From assembly GCA_030682375.1 (NCBI GenBank), contig JAUXOL010000022.1, forward strand, positions 186,001 to 250,000: a stretch of 64,000 bases of DNA, written 5' to 3'. Position 1 is the stretch's first letter. Each line of letters begins with the position of its first letter. Positions 33,615 through 43,106 of this stretch are shown piece after piece. A model generated the notes under the pieces. The model was given only the letters and a program-made list of their open reading frames with translations. It was not told where the DNA came from and did not search any database. The position numbers were made by a program, and so were the translations under genes. The DNA comes from Gallionella sp. (GTDB lineage Bacteria; Pseudomonadota; Gammaproteobacteria; Burkholderiales; Gallionellaceae).

Positions 33615-36409
33615 CAGATCTTCTCCTCGTTATGCACGGACAGTTTTCCCAGCTCGGCCAGCACCATCAGCACCACGCTGACCACTACCAGATAGACGCC
33701 GAGGTCGAACACCATCGCGGAGGCCAGTTCGATATCGCCGATCAGGGGCAGGGTGATGTGGCCGTGCGCTGTGGTGAGGAAGGGGAGGCCGAACAGCCAG
33801 CTCGCCGCACCCACGCCAGCGGCCGCGGTCAGGCCAGCGGCAAGAAACAACGGCAGTCGTTGCGGCAGCCGCGCGCTGGCGAAACCGATGCCGCTGGCAA
33901 GGTACTGCAGGATCAGCGCAACGCCAGTCACCAGCCCGGCGACGAAGCCGCCGCCCGGCAGGTTGTGTCCGCGCAGGAAGATGTACACCGACACCATCAG
34001 CGCCAGCGGCAGCAGCGGGCGCATCAGCATCTCCAGGAACAGCGGATGGCGTTCGGTGCTCCAGCGACGCCCCGATTCGTCATGCGCAGGAGCCTTTAGC
34101 ACTAACTGATCCAGCAGCGCGTGCGCGGCCAGGCCGACCATCGCCAGCACGGTGATCTCGCCCAGCGTGTCGAAGCCGCGGAAGTCCACCAGGATGACGT
34201 TCACGACATTGCTGCCGCCGCCGCCCGGCACTGACTGCGCGAGATAGAAACCGGAGATCGTGTCGAACGGCGCAGTCAGCATTGCATAGCTCGCCGCGCC
34301 CAACCCGACACCGGCAGCGACGGCCAGCAGGGCGTCGCGAACGATGCGCGGCGCGCCATCCTCTGCGGGAGACGTCGGCGGCAGGTAATACAGCGCCAAC
34401 AGCAACAGCACGATGGTTACCACCTCGACCGCAAGCTGTGTCAGCGCCAGGTCGGGCGCGGAGAAGCGCACGAAGGTCAGCGCGACGATCAGGCCGATCA
34501 CGCTGGTCATCACGATGGCGACGAGACGACTGCGGTGCAGCCTCACCACGCTGATCGCGGCCACGGCCAGCATGCACAGCGCAACGATGCCGCTGGCATC
34601 TGCGGGCTGGGTTACGACGGGCAGCGCTGAAGCGGGCGCGGACCACCAGGCCCAGCCGCCCAGCGCCAGCACGAAGGCGATGAATAGCGCGAGGTAACGC
34701 TGCAGCGATCCGTTGTCCAGCCATGCAACCAGTGATCGCGCAGCAGCCACCATTTTCTCGTAGACGCGTTCGAACACGATGCTGGCGTGGATTGAGGGCA
34801 AGCGGTCGTGGAAAGCATACAGCGGACGACGCATCGCATACAGCGCGATGCCGCCCGCCAGCGCGACCAGACTCATCATGAACGGCGCATTGAAGCCGTG
34901 CCAGACAGCCAGGTGGAACGGCGGCAGTTCCTGTTGCAGCACCGCACCGGCGGCCACGTGAAGTATCGGCGCGATGCTCCATTGCGGGAAGATGCCGACC
35001 AGCAGGCATAACGCCACCAGCACCTCGACCGGCGCGCGCATCCAGCGCGGCGGCTCGTGCGGCTTGCGCGGCAGGTTGACCGGGTCGCCGTTGAAGAACA
35101 CGTCGTGGATGAAACGCGACGAATAGGCCACTGCAAGGATACCGGCCAGCGTGGCGAAGGCGGGCAGCAGCCAGCTCATCTCGTCGAACACCGGATGTCC
35201 CACCGTTTCGGCGAAGAACATCTCCTTGCTGAGGAAGCCGTTGAGCAGCGGCACGCCCGCCATCGAACCGGCGGCGACGATGGCCAGCGTGGCGGTGATG
35301 GGCATGAACTTGAACAGGCCGTTGACGCGGCGCATGTCGCGCGTGCCGCATTCGTGGTCGACGATGCCGGCCGCCATGAACAGCGACGCCTTGAAGATGG
35401 CGTGGTTGATGATGTGAAACACGGCCGCCACCACCGACAGCGGCGTATCCAGACCGAACAGCAGCGTGATCAGACCGAGATGGCTGATGGTGGAATAAGC
35501 CAGCAGGCCCTTGAAGTCATAGCGGTAGAAAGCGAGATAGGCGGCATATACCAGCGTGACCGCGCCGGTTCCGCTGACCAGCCAGAACCACAGCTCGCTG
35601 CCGGCCAGCACCGGATGCAGGCGCGCCAGCAGGAACACGCCGGCCTTCACCATGGTGGCCGAATGCAGATAGGCCGACACCGGCGTGGGCGCGGCCATCG
35701 CCTGCGGCAGCCAGAAATGGAAGGGAAACTGTGCCGACTTGGTGAACACACCGATCAGCACGAGGATCAGCATGGGCGCGTACAGCGCGTGCGCGCGGAT
35801 CTGCGCGCCCGCCGCCAGAACCACCGACAGCTCGCAACTGCCGACGATATGCCCGAGCAGCAGCACGCCCGCGAACAGCGCCAGCCCGCCACCGCCGGTG
35901 ACCGCCAATGCGATGCGGCCCGCCAGGCGAGATTCGTAGCTTTCCTGCTTGTACGAGATCAGCAGGAAAGAGGCAAGGCTGGTGAGCTCCCAGAACACCA
36001 CCAGCAACAGCAGATTCTCCGACAACACTACGCCCAGCATCGCCGCCATGAACAGCAACAGTAGCGTGTAGAAACGCCCCAGCTTGTCGTGTCCATCCAG
36101 ATAGTAGTAAGCGTACAGCGTGACCAGCATACCGATGCCGAGGATCAGCAAGGAAAACATCAACCCCAGACCATCGAGGCGGAAGGACAGCGTCAGCCCC
36201 CAGTCCGGCAGCCAGGCGATGTGCGCCAACACGGTCTCGCCGTGCATCACCGGCGCGACCAGCGGTACCAGCAATGCGAGGCAGATCGCCATCGCCGATA
36301 CGCTGCCCAGCGCCGCATAGCCGCGCCCATAGCGCTGCAACAGCAGGGGTAACGGACTGGCGACGAGAGCTACGACGACAATTGCGGCAAGCAGGTAAGC
36401 AGAATCCAT
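33614..36409 (-). CDS. phaAB: Fused MrpA-MrpB cation:proton antiporter subunit (PhaAB)
   Basis: 931-residue polytopic protein, the largest Mrp subunit. Residues 1-600 are ND5/NuoL-like, with ELTSLASFLLISYKQ (helix-5 Glu region), FTKSAQFPFHFWLPQAMAAPTPVSAYLHSATMV and HIINHAIFKASLFM. The middle is the MrpA-specific MbhE/DUF4040 part. From about residue 790 an MrpB domain is fused (DRRWS...ILRGHNLPGGGFVAGLVTGVALILQYLASG). The fusion marks a group-2 (Pha-type) six-gene operon. First gene of the operon; acts in Na+ or K+ efflux and pH control. Confidence 0.95.
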   Translation of the reverse strand: MDSAYLLAAIVVVALVASPLPLLLQRYGRGYAALGSVSAMAICLALLVPLVAPVMHGETVLAHIAWLPDWGLTLSFRLDGLGLMFSLLILGIGMLVTLYAYYYLDGHDKLGRFYTLLLLFMAAMLGVVLSENLLLLVVFWELTSLASFLLISYKQESYESRLAGRIALAVTGGGGLALFAGVLLLGHIVGSCELSVVLAAGAQIRAHALYAPMLILVLIGVFTKSAQFPFHFWLPQAMAAPTPVSAYLHSATMVKAGVFLLARLHPVLAGSELWFWLVSGTGAVTLVYAAYLAFYRYDFKGLLAYSTISHLGLITLLFGLDTPLSVVAAVFHIINHAIFKASLFMAAGIVDHECGTRDMRRVNGLFKFMPITATLAIVAAGSMAGVPLLNGFLSKEMFFAETVGHPVFDEMSWLLPAFATLAGILAVAYSSRFIHDVFFNGDPVNLPRKPHEPPRWMRAPVEVLVALCLLVGIFPQWSIAPILHVAAGAVLQQELPPFHLAVWHGFNAPFMMSLVALAGGIALYAMRRPLYAFHDRLPSIHASIVFERVYEKMVAAARSLVAWLDNGSLQRYLALFIAFVLALGGWAWWSAPASALPVVTQPADASGIVALCMLAVAAISVVRLHRSRLVAIVMTSVIGLIVALTFVRFSAPDLALTQLAVEVVTIVLLLLALYYLPPTSPAEDGAPRIVRDALLAVAAGVGLGAASYAMLTAPFDTISGFYLAQSVPGGGGSNVVNVILVDFRGFDTLGEITVLAMVGLAAHALLDQLVLKAPAHDESGRRWSTERHPLFLEMLMRPLLPLALMVSVYIFLRGHNLPGGGFVAGLVTGVALILQYLASGIGFASARLPQRLPLFLAAGLTAAAGVGAASWLFGLPFLTTAHGHITLPLIGDIELASAMVFDLGVYLVVVSVVLMVLAELGKLSVHNEEKI

Positions 36410-36511
36410 GACGGCATCTTACCGGAACATTGCGGATTGGCTAGCGGAAGCGAACCCGCGATATTCGAGTCGCCCCCCGCTCCCGCGCGAGCAGGAACGA
36501 GGCGGGCAGAC

Positions 36512-37927
36512 TCAGAACAAGCTGCTGTTCAACAGCATGTGTACGCCTATGCTGGCGGCGTAGCCGAGCGCGATGGCCGGCGTCCATTTGAGGTGACCGA
36601 AGAAGGTGTACATGCCGCGCGCCTGCCCCATCAGCGCGACCCCTGCGGCCGAGCCTATGGACAACAGCGAGCCGCCGACACCGGCGGTCAGCGTCACCAG
36701 CAGCCATTGGCCAATCGACATGTCCGGCATCATCGACAGCACCGCGAACATCACCGGAATGTTATCGACGATGGCCGAGATGAAGCCGATAGCGATATTG
36801 GCGTTGGTCGCGCCCCAATCGCCGTAGATCACCTGCGAAATCATGCCGAGATAGCCGATGAAGCCCAGTCCGCCGACGCACATCACCACGCCGTAGAAGA
36901 AGAACAGCGTGTCCCATTCGGCGCGCGCCACCTTGCGGAAGATGTCGAATGCCACCGGGCTGCCGATGTTCTCGGCGTCGCCGCCGCGCGCACGCGTCTT
37001 CTCTCCGGTCACTTTCAGGTAATAGGCGAAGAACTGGAGCAAGCTCAGGCCGGTGAGCATGCCGATCACCGGCGGCAGGCCGAGCATGCTATGGAAGGCC
37101 ACAGCCAGTGCGATGGTGGTGAGGAACAGGATCACGATGGTCAGCGCGCCCCGGCTCATCGCGATCATCTCGCCGCCAGCCCCCGGCTTTTCGTTCGGCA
37201 CGGCAAAGTGCATCAGCGCCGCCGGCACCAGCCAGTTGACCAGTGCAGGGATGAACAGCGCGAAGAACACCCAGAAATCGACGATGCCGTTGGTCGCGTG
37301 GATGTTCTTCTGCCAGACCATCAGCGTGGTGATGTCGCCGAACGGGCTGAACGCGCCGCCCGCGTTCGCCGCGACCACGATGTTGATGCAGGCGAGCATG
37401 ACGAATTTCTTGTTGCCGCCGCCGACCGCCATTACCACCGCCGCCATCAGCAGCGCCGTGGTCAGGTTATCGGCAACCGGCGAGATGAAGAACGCCAGCG
37501 CGCCGGTCACCCAGAACAGCGCGCGGTAGCCGAAGCCCTTGCGGATCAGCCAGGAGCGTAGCGCCTCGAACACGTTGCGCTCCTCCATCGCGTTGATGAA
37601 AGTCATCGCCACCAGCAGGAACAGCATCAGCTCTGCATATTCCAGAAGGTTATGGCGCACTGCGATCTCGACCACATGCGGGATGTCGTGCGACTGGTAG
37701 TACCAGGCGATCAGCCCCCAGATGATGCCCGCCGCCAGCATCACCGGCTTGGACTTGCGCAAATGTGTGAATTCCTCCGCCATCACGACAAGATAGGCGA
37801 CAAAGAACAACGCCACCGAGGCGATGCCGACCCAGCTCGCGGTCAGGTCCAGACGGTCGGCTCCCGCAGAAGCGTGTGCCAGCAAAGGCATGAACAACAG
37901 GGCAAGAAAAAGAGTCAGGCGATTCAT
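36512..37927 (-). CDS. nhaD: NhaD-type Na+/H+ antiporter
   Basis: 471 residues from ATG 37927; this start yields a clean signal-like first helix (MNRLTLFLALLFMPLLAHASA), whereas the open frame extends 16 codons up to a TTG. About 12 more helices follow. NhaD/ArsB-family motifs: INAMEERNVFEALRSWLIRKGFG, FFISPVADNLTTALLMAAVVMAVG and NAGGAFSPFGDITTLMVWQ. The SPVADN and GDITT loops carry the polar residues for Na+/Li+ exchange. Lies just downstream of the SulP gene on the same strand, 60 bases away, so they may be cotranscribed. Confidence 0.93.
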   Translation of the reverse strand: MNRLTLFLALLFMPLLAHASAGADRLDLTASWVGIASVALFFVAYLVVMAEEFTHLRKSKPVMLAAGIIWGLIAWYYQSHDIPHVVEIAVRHNLLEYAELMLFLLVAMTFINAMEERNVFEALRSWLIRKGFGYRALFWVTGALAFFISPVADNLTTALLMAAVVMAVGGGNKKFVMLACINIVVAANAGGAFSPFGDITTLMVWQKNIHATNGIVDFWVFFALFIPALVNWLVPAALMHFAVPNEKPGAGGEMIAMSRGALTIVILFLTTIALAVAFHSMLGLPPVIGMLTGLSLLQFFAYYLKVTGEKTRARGGDAENIGSPVAFDIFRKVARAEWDTLFFFYGVVMCVGGLGFIGYLGMISQVIYGDWGATNANIAIGFISAIVDNIPVMFAVLSMMPDMSIGQWLLVTLTAGVGGSLLSIGSAAGVALMGQARGMYTFFGHLKWTPAIALGYAASIGVHMLLNSSLF

Positions 37928-37987
37928 CTGTCGATATCCGAAAAAATTTAGAATGGTTCGTCGGGGAGTATGCAAAAACTGTGCCGT

Positions 37988-39496
37988 TTAGCCTAGCCGA
38001 TTATCGGCGGGATGATACATCGGATCTTCCAGCACGTTCACTTCCACCATGCCCTTAGCCTTGTCCAGCAGCTCCAGACAGTCCGAGCTCAGGTGGCGCA
38101 GGTGCAGTTTCTTGCCCTGTTGCGTGTAGCGCTCGGCCAGCTGGTCGATGGCTTCCAGACCGGAATGATCCTTCACGCGCGCGTTCTTGAAGTCGATCAC
38201 CACCTCGGCAGGATCATCCTTGGGCGTGAACAGGTTGAGGAAATTCTGCGACGAGGCGAAGAACAGCGAGCCGTGCAGGTCGTACACCTTCCAGCCGTGC
38301 TCCTCGGTGCTCACGCGCACTTCCATGCTCTTCGCATGCTCCCAGGCGAAGGCCAGCGCCGAGATGACGATGCCGACGATGACCGCGACGGCGAGGTCGG
38401 TCAGCACGGTCACCACGGCGACGGTGATGCCGACCACGATGTCGGTCTTCGGCACTTTGCCGAACAGGTTGAAGCTGCCCCACTCGAAAGTCTTTTCCGA
38501 CACCACGAACATCAGGCCGATCAACGCAGCGAGCGGGATCATCTCGATCCAGCTCGATGCGAACAAAATGAAGCTCAACAGGAACAGCGCGGCGGCGATG
38601 CCGGACAGGTTCTTCAGCGCGCCGTTGGTGACGTTGATCATGCTCTGGCCGATCATCGCGCAGCCGCCCATGCCGCCGAAGAAGCCGGTGACCACGTTGG
38701 CCACGCCCTGGCCGACGCAGGCGCGATTGGGTTTGCCGCGCGTGTCGGTCATGGTGTCGATCAGGTTCAGCGTCAGCAGCGATTCGATCAAGCCGATGGC
38801 GGCGAGGATCACGCTGTAGGGGAAGATGATTTGCAACGTTTCCCAGTTCAGCGGAATCTCGGGCAGGTGGAAGGACGGCAGGCCGCCCGCGATGGAGGCC
38901 ATGTCGCCCACGGTCTTGGTGTCGATGCCGACGAAGATCACCAGCGCGGAAGTGGCGGCGATGGCGGCCAGCGCGGAGGGGATGACTTTGGTGAGCTTGG
39001 GCAGCAGGTAGATGATCGTCATGGTCAGCGCGATCAGGCCGAGCATGGTGTACAGCGCAGCTCCCTGCACCCATTCCCCGTCCGGCGTTTTGAAGTGTGC
39101 CATCTGTGCGAGGAAGATCACGATGGCCAGGCCGTTGACGAAGCCCAGCATCACCGGATGCGGCACCATGCGGATGAACTTGCCGAACTTCAGCAGCCCG
39201 AAACCGATCTGCAGCACGCCCATCAGCACCACGGTGGCGAACAGGTATTCCACGCCGTGTTGCACCACCAGCGCCACCATCACCACCGCCAGCGCACCGG
39301 TCGCGCCGGAGATCATGCCGGGACGGCCGCCGATCAGCGAGGTGATGAGGCCGACCATGAAGGCGGCATACAGGCCGACCAGCGGATGCACTTGCGCCAC
39401 GAAGGCGAAGGCGATGGCCTCGGGCACGAGGGCGAGCGCGACGGTGAGGCCGCTGAGGATATTGGTTTTGGCTTCGGGGAAATTTTTGATGTTCAT
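37988..39496 (-). CDS. SulP family anion transporter with STAS domain
   Basis: 502 residues: 12 or so membrane helices to about 390, then a cytosolic STAS domain (VIDFKNARVKDHSGLEAIDQL near residue 440). Opening motif LSGLTVALALVPEAIAFAF and SLIGGRPGMISGATGALAVVM are SulP signatures. Substrate may be bicarbonate, sulfate or another anion. The first is attractive because Na+-dependent BicA-type uptake would use the Na+ gradient kept by the adjacent NhaD. That is inference. The leader has a small hairpin (39515-39536, CCTGCCC / GGGCAGG). Confidence 0.9.
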   Translation of the reverse strand: MNIKNFPEAKTNILSGLTVALALVPEAIAFAFVAQVHPLVGLYAAFMVGLITSLIGGRPGMISGATGALAVVMVALVVQHGVEYLFATVVLMGVLQIGFGLLKFGKFIRMVPHPVMLGFVNGLAIVIFLAQMAHFKTPDGEWVQGAALYTMLGLIALTMTIIYLLPKLTKVIPSALAAIAATSALVIFVGIDTKTVGDMASIAGGLPSFHLPEIPLNWETLQIIFPYSVILAAIGLIESLLTLNLIDTMTDTRGKPNRACVGQGVANVVTGFFGGMGGCAMIGQSMINVTNGALKNLSGIAAALFLLSFILFASSWIEMIPLAALIGLMFVVSEKTFEWGSFNLFGKVPKTDIVVGITVAVVTVLTDLAVAVIVGIVISALAFAWEHAKSMEVRVSTEEHGWKVYDLHGSLFFASSQNFLNLFTPKDDPAEVVIDFKNARVKDHSGLEAIDQLAERYTQQGKKLHLRHLSSDCLELLDKAKGMVEVNVLEDPMYHPADNRLG

Positions 39497-39664
39497 GGTT
39501 ACTCCAGATATCAGCCTGCCCCTCGCGCAGGGCAGGTGAAACGCAAATTCGATGACAGGAGAAGCGAATGCCGATGATGCTGTCGGCGATCATTAGAGAT
39601 GAAACGGCAAGAATGGAATTACAGAATTACATCGGTCTGCTCGAACAGTCGATTCGTGCCCGAA

Positions 39665-40903
39665 TTATAACTCGGTCGGCGGCTGCTGCTTGCCCAGCAG
39701 GCAACCGTAGCTTTTCTGTATCGCAGGCAGCGGATAGAGCATCACCAGTAATGCCGTCAGCGTGATACTGACTAGCACCACCATGTAGGTCGTGTCGCGT
39801 ATCACCTCGCCCCCGGCGACGCCGTATTGCAGCGGCAATGTCGCCAGCACCGCGGCGGCCAGTCCCTTGGGGGCGAGCATCGAGGTGAACGCGGTGTCGC
39901 GCAGGCTGTAGCCCTCGCCACGGAACACGATGCGGGTCAGGCCGATGCGCATCGCGAACACCAGCAGCACCATCGCCAGCGCGACGACAGCAAGCTCTAC
40001 CGCGCCGAAGTGGATGGAGATACCGAGATAGACGAAGAAGTAAGTCTTCAGCAGGAACACCGCCTCGCGGTAGAAGGTCAGATCCATATCGTTCAGCGGC
40101 ACGATATTGCGGTCGATGCGATCAAACTTCGTCAGGCCGAATTTCTCGAAGTTGGTCAGCGTAACGCCCAACGCCAGTGCAGAAATCGCGCCGGAAAAAC
40201 CGAGTATCTCGGTCAGCCCGTAGACGATGAACACATAGGCCAGCGTCGAGGAGATCGTGTTCGGAAAATCGCGCACCTTGCCCAGCACCAGCAGCCAGCC
40301 TATGCCGCCCAGCACGCCGATGACCGCCGCGAAGATCAGCGCGGACATCACGCCGCCGACCAGTCGACCCGGCTCGACCCCGCCCTGGGTGTAGACCTGC
40401 AGCAGCGCGAACACGCCGACGATGCACAGCACGTCGGTCAGCGCCGATTCCAGCACCAGCACCGTGGCAGGCTTCTCCGACAACTGCAGCGCGCTCACCA
40501 TGGGGATGACCACGGCGGACGAGGTGCCGCCCAGCGTCACGCCGAGCATCGCGGCGGGAAGCCACGAAAGATCGAGCAGATAAACACCGAGCAACGCCAC
40601 GATGAGTGCGGTCAGGACGAAACACCACAGCGTCAGCACACCGGTGGTCGCCAGCGATTTACCGAGCACGCCCAGGTTCAGCGAGGTGCCGCTCTCAAAC
40701 AGGATCACCACCAGCGCGATGGTCGCGATCAGCGAGCCGATCTTGCCGAAATCCTCAGGCGTGACGATGCCCAGCACCGGGCCGATCGCGATGCCGACCA
40801 GCATCAGCACCAGCACATCGGGGATATTGGTCTTGCGGAACTGCAACGACAGAAAGTGGGCGAAGAACACCATCAGTCCGATGACGAGTATCGTTGTGGA
40901 CAT
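39665..40903 (-). CDS. NhaP-like cation:proton antiporter
   Basis: 412 residues from ATG 40903, chosen because GGAGG lies seven bases upstream; a TTG two codons earlier is less likely. About 12 helices. CPA1/CPA2 features: ESGTSLNLGVLGKS (near 70), GGTSSAVVIPMVSAL (near 128), LESALTDVLCIVGVF with the conserved ExxxxD pair (near 152) and LAPKGLAAAVLATL late in the protein. No cytosolic RCK domain. Likely Na+ or K+/H+ antiport across the inner membrane; third or fourth such system in this stretch. Confidence 0.9.
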   Translation of the reverse strand: MSTTILVIGLMVFFAHFLSLQFRKTNIPDVLVLMLVGIAIGPVLGIVTPEDFGKIGSLIATIALVVILFESGTSLNLGVLGKSLATTGVLTLWCFVLTALIVALLGVYLLDLSWLPAAMLGVTLGGTSSAVVIPMVSALQLSEKPATVLVLESALTDVLCIVGVFALLQVYTQGGVEPGRLVGGVMSALIFAAVIGVLGGIGWLLVLGKVRDFPNTISSTLAYVFIVYGLTEILGFSGAISALALGVTLTNFEKFGLTKFDRIDRNIVPLNDMDLTFYREAVFLLKTYFFVYLGISIHFGAVELAVVALAMVLLVFAMRIGLTRIVFRGEGYSLRDTAFTSMLAPKGLAAAVLATLPLQYGVAGGEVIRDTTYMVVLVSITLTALLVMLYPLPAIQKSYGCLLGKQQPPTEL

Positions 40904-41013
40904 AAGCAACCTCCGATTGGACGAGACCGATTATAGCCGACGCGATTTCGCGGGCATCGCTTCCGGTCATGTGCGCTAGAATCGCACGACTCGATAATAC
41001 GGAAACACCTCTC

Positions 41014-41934
41014 ATGGATGCCCTTCTGGCTGCTCTTCCGAATTACCTGCACATCTCCAAAGACCTGCTGCGCGTCATCGTGATCCTCGCGCTGGCATGG
41101 CTGCTGATGCGGATCAGCCGCAAGCTGATCCGCATGTTCCGCGACTACATGAGCGCACACAGCGCCTCGGCCGATGATACCCGCCGCATCGAGACGCTGG
41201 CGCGCGTGTTCCGCTACATCTCCACCGTGGTGATCTCGCTGGTCGCCGGCATGCTGGCATTGAGCGAACTGGGAATCTCCATCGCCCCCATCCTCGGCGC
41301 GGCGGGTGTGGTGGGTCTTGCGGTGGGCTTCGGCGCGCAGAGCCTGATCAAGGATTTCTTCAACGGCTTCTTCCTGCTGCTGGAGAACCAGATACGTCAG
41401 GGCGACGTGGTCGAGATCGTGGGCAAGACCGGCGCCGTGGAGGACGTTACGCTGCGCTATGTGCGCCTGCGCGATTTCGAAGGCAGCGTGCATTACGTGC
41501 CCAACGGCCTGATCACCACCGTCACCAACAAGTCGCGCGGCTACGCTTACGCGATGGTGGACGTGAGCATCGCCTATCGCGAAAGCATAGACGAGGCTTG
41601 CGAGGTGATGCGCGAAGTGGCCGTCAAGCTGCGCGAGGCGGAAGGTTTCACCGAGAAGATACTGGAGGACATCGATATCGCCGGCGTGCAGGACTGGGGC
41701 GATTCCGCGGTGGTCATACGCTGTCGCTTCAAGACCGTGGCACTGGAGCAATGGGGAGTGCGCCGCGAATACCTGCGACGCCTGAAGGACGCCTTCGATG
41801 CGCGCGGCATCGAGATCCCCTATCCGCACCTGACCGTCTATGCCGGACAGGACAAGCAAGGCAATGCGCCCGCGTTCCGTATCACGGGCAACGATACCCG
41901 CGCAGAGTCCGCCGGCGGCGACAATGGCGCATGA
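41014..41934 (+). CDS. MscS-family mechanosensitive channel
   Basis: 306 residues from ATG 41014. Three N-terminal helices, including the pore helix with the Gly/Ala-rich SIAPILGAAGVVGLAVGFGAQSLIKDFFNGFFLLLENQ (about 92-130), the family signature. It continues to the beta domain (QGDVVEIVGKTGAVEDVTLRYVRLRDFEG...VPNG). Releases solutes on hypo-osmotic shock, fitting the ion-transport neighbourhood. Overlaps dsbB by 11 bases. Confidence 0.93.
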   Translation: MDALLAALPNYLHISKDLLRVIVILALAWLLMRISRKLIRMFRDYMSAHSASADDTRRIETLARVFRYISTVVISLVAGMLALSELGISIAPILGAAGVVGLAVGFGAQSLIKDFFNGFFLLLENQIRQGDVVEIVGKTGAVEDVTLRYVRLRDFEGSVHYVPNGLITTVTNKSRGYAYAMVDVSIAYRESIDEACEVMREVAVKLREAEGFTEKILEDIDIAGVQDWGDSAVVIRCRFKTVALEQWGVRREYLRRLKDAFDARGIEIPYPHLTVYAGQDKQGNAPAFRITGNDTRAESAGGDNGA

Positions 41935-42373
41935 TGTGACGTCGTTCGAACGGAGCGCGGATCGCCGCTGGTCATGGGTCTTCATGGCCTGGCTGGTCGC
42001 AACGGCGTCCACGCTGGGCGCGCTGTTCCTGGGCGAGGTCATGGGCTACACGCCCTGCGTGCTGTGCTGGTACCAACGCATCGCAATGTTCCCGCTGGTG
42101 CTGGTGCTCGCCGTCGGCCTGTTCCCGTTCGATCCGCGCGTGGTGCGCTACGCGCTGCCGCTGGCCGTTGCCGGACTGCTGCTCGCACTATTCCATCTGG
42201 CGCTGGTCGCGGGCTGGATACCGGAGATCATCAAACCCTGCCAGCAGGGCGTGCCCTGTTCCGACGTGCAGATCACATGGTTCGGCTTCGTGACCATTCC
42301 GCTGCTTTCCGTGATCGCGTTCTCCATCATCGCTGGACTATTGCTCGCAACTCGACTCAAAGGTAAAAAATGA
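41924..42373 (+). CDS. dsbB: Disulfide bond formation protein DsbB
   Basis: 149-residue inner-membrane oxidase that passes electrons from DsbA to quinone. Start at ATG 41924 overlaps the mscS stop. Four helices; quinone-proximal CVLC (Cys45, Cys48) in the first periplasmic loop is followed by WYQRIAMFPL. The second pair, Cys105 and Cys112 (PCQQGVPC), lies in a shorter than usual second loop. Overlaps the next thioredoxin-fold gene by four bases (ATGA), so they likely form a dedicated pair. Confidence 0.93.
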   Translation: MAHDVTSFERSADRRWSWVFMAWLVATASTLGALFLGEVMGYTPCVLCWYQRIAMFPLVLVLAVGLFPFDPRVVRYALPLAVAGLLLALFHLALVAGWIPEIIKPCQQGVPCSDVQITWFGFVTIPLLSVIAFSIIAGLLLATRLKGKK

Positions 42374-43026
42374 AACAACAAACCCTGTTCATCGGCTCCG
42401 CCATCGTCCTGCTGCTGGTATTCATCGCAGGGCTGTTCGTTTACAACGGGCAGAAGGAAAAAGAAGCCAATCGACTCGCCGAAGCAAACCGCGAGTCGCT
42501 GCTCCGCATGCATGCGCCTGCGCTGGGCAAACCCGATGCGCCCGTCGTCATCGTCGAGTTCCTCGATCCGGCCTGCGAGACCTGCAGTGCGTTCTACCCG
42601 CGGGTCAAGCAGCTGATGGCGGCGCACCCGGACAAGATACGCCTCGTGCTGCGCTACGCGCCGTTCCACAATGGCTCGGACAAGGTCGTCGCCATCCTCG
42701 AGGCGGCGCGCAAGCAGGACAAGTTCTGGCCCGCGCTCGAAGCGCTGCTGGCGACTCAGGCAAGCTGGGCGCCGCGCCATACGCCGCAAGCGGCATTGGC
42801 GATGAAGCAACTCGACGGACTGGGATTGAACATGGAACAGATGGCCTACGACATCACCGCACCGGAGATCGAGAAACTGATCGCGCAAGACCTCGAAGAC
42901 GCGCGCGTGCTGAACGTGACCAAGACGCCCGAATTCTTCGTCAACGGCAAGCCCTTGCCCCGCTTCGGTTTCGAGCAACTGAGCGCGCTGGTCGAACAGG
43001 AACTGGCGAACGTCCCGGTCCGCTGA
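42370..43026 (+). CDS. Membrane-anchored DsbA/thioredoxin-fold protein
   Basis: 218 residues: one N-terminal membrane anchor (about 6-26) and a periplasmic DsbA-like domain (Thioredoxin_4). The redox motif is CETC (Cys69-Cys72) in VEFLDPACETCSAFYP, and the cis-Pro loop is KTPEFFVNGKP near residue 185. Partner of the overlapping dsbB; together they make an oxidising DsbA/DsbB couple. Anchoring and the CxxC dipeptide differ from classical soluble DsbA (CPHC), so the target range may be narrow. Confidence 0.88.
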   Translation: MKQQTLFIGSAIVLLLVFIAGLFVYNGQKEKEANRLAEANRESLLRMHAPALGKPDAPVVIVEFLDPACETCSAFYPRVKQLMAAHPDKIRLVLRYAPFHNGSDKVVAILEAARKQDKFWPALEALLATQASWAPRHTPQAALAMKQLDGLGLNMEQMAYDITAPEIEKLIAQDLEDARVLNVTKTPEFFVNGKPLPRFGFEQLSALVEQELANVPVR

Positions 43027-43065
43027 GAACCTCAGACGCACATCTGAGAAGGTACGATTTCCGGA

Positions 43066-43074
43066 TGTTACAAT
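43066..43074 (+). promoter_or_regulatory. Extended -10 element before the DapB paralogue
   Basis: TGTTACAAT reads as an extended -10 (TGnTACAAT) about 33 bases before the ATG at 43107. No clear -35 at 17 bases. The gene also has its own AGGAG site. Low-level support only. Confidence 0.4.
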
Positions 43075-43106
43075 CGACCGCTCATTCGTAACGCAGGAGC
43101 TTCATC

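Noticed and set aside
39515-39536. Hairpin CCTGCCC/GGGCAGG in the sulP leader as a riboswitch
   Set aside because: A single small stem without any conserved riboswitch pieces; it may be only a local palindrome.
39568-39765. 65-codon plus-strand ORF with a GGAG before its ATG, upstream of sulP
   Set aside because: Its second half runs antisense into the NhaP-like gene, and the product looks random after residue 35. Spacing is good but evidence is too thin.
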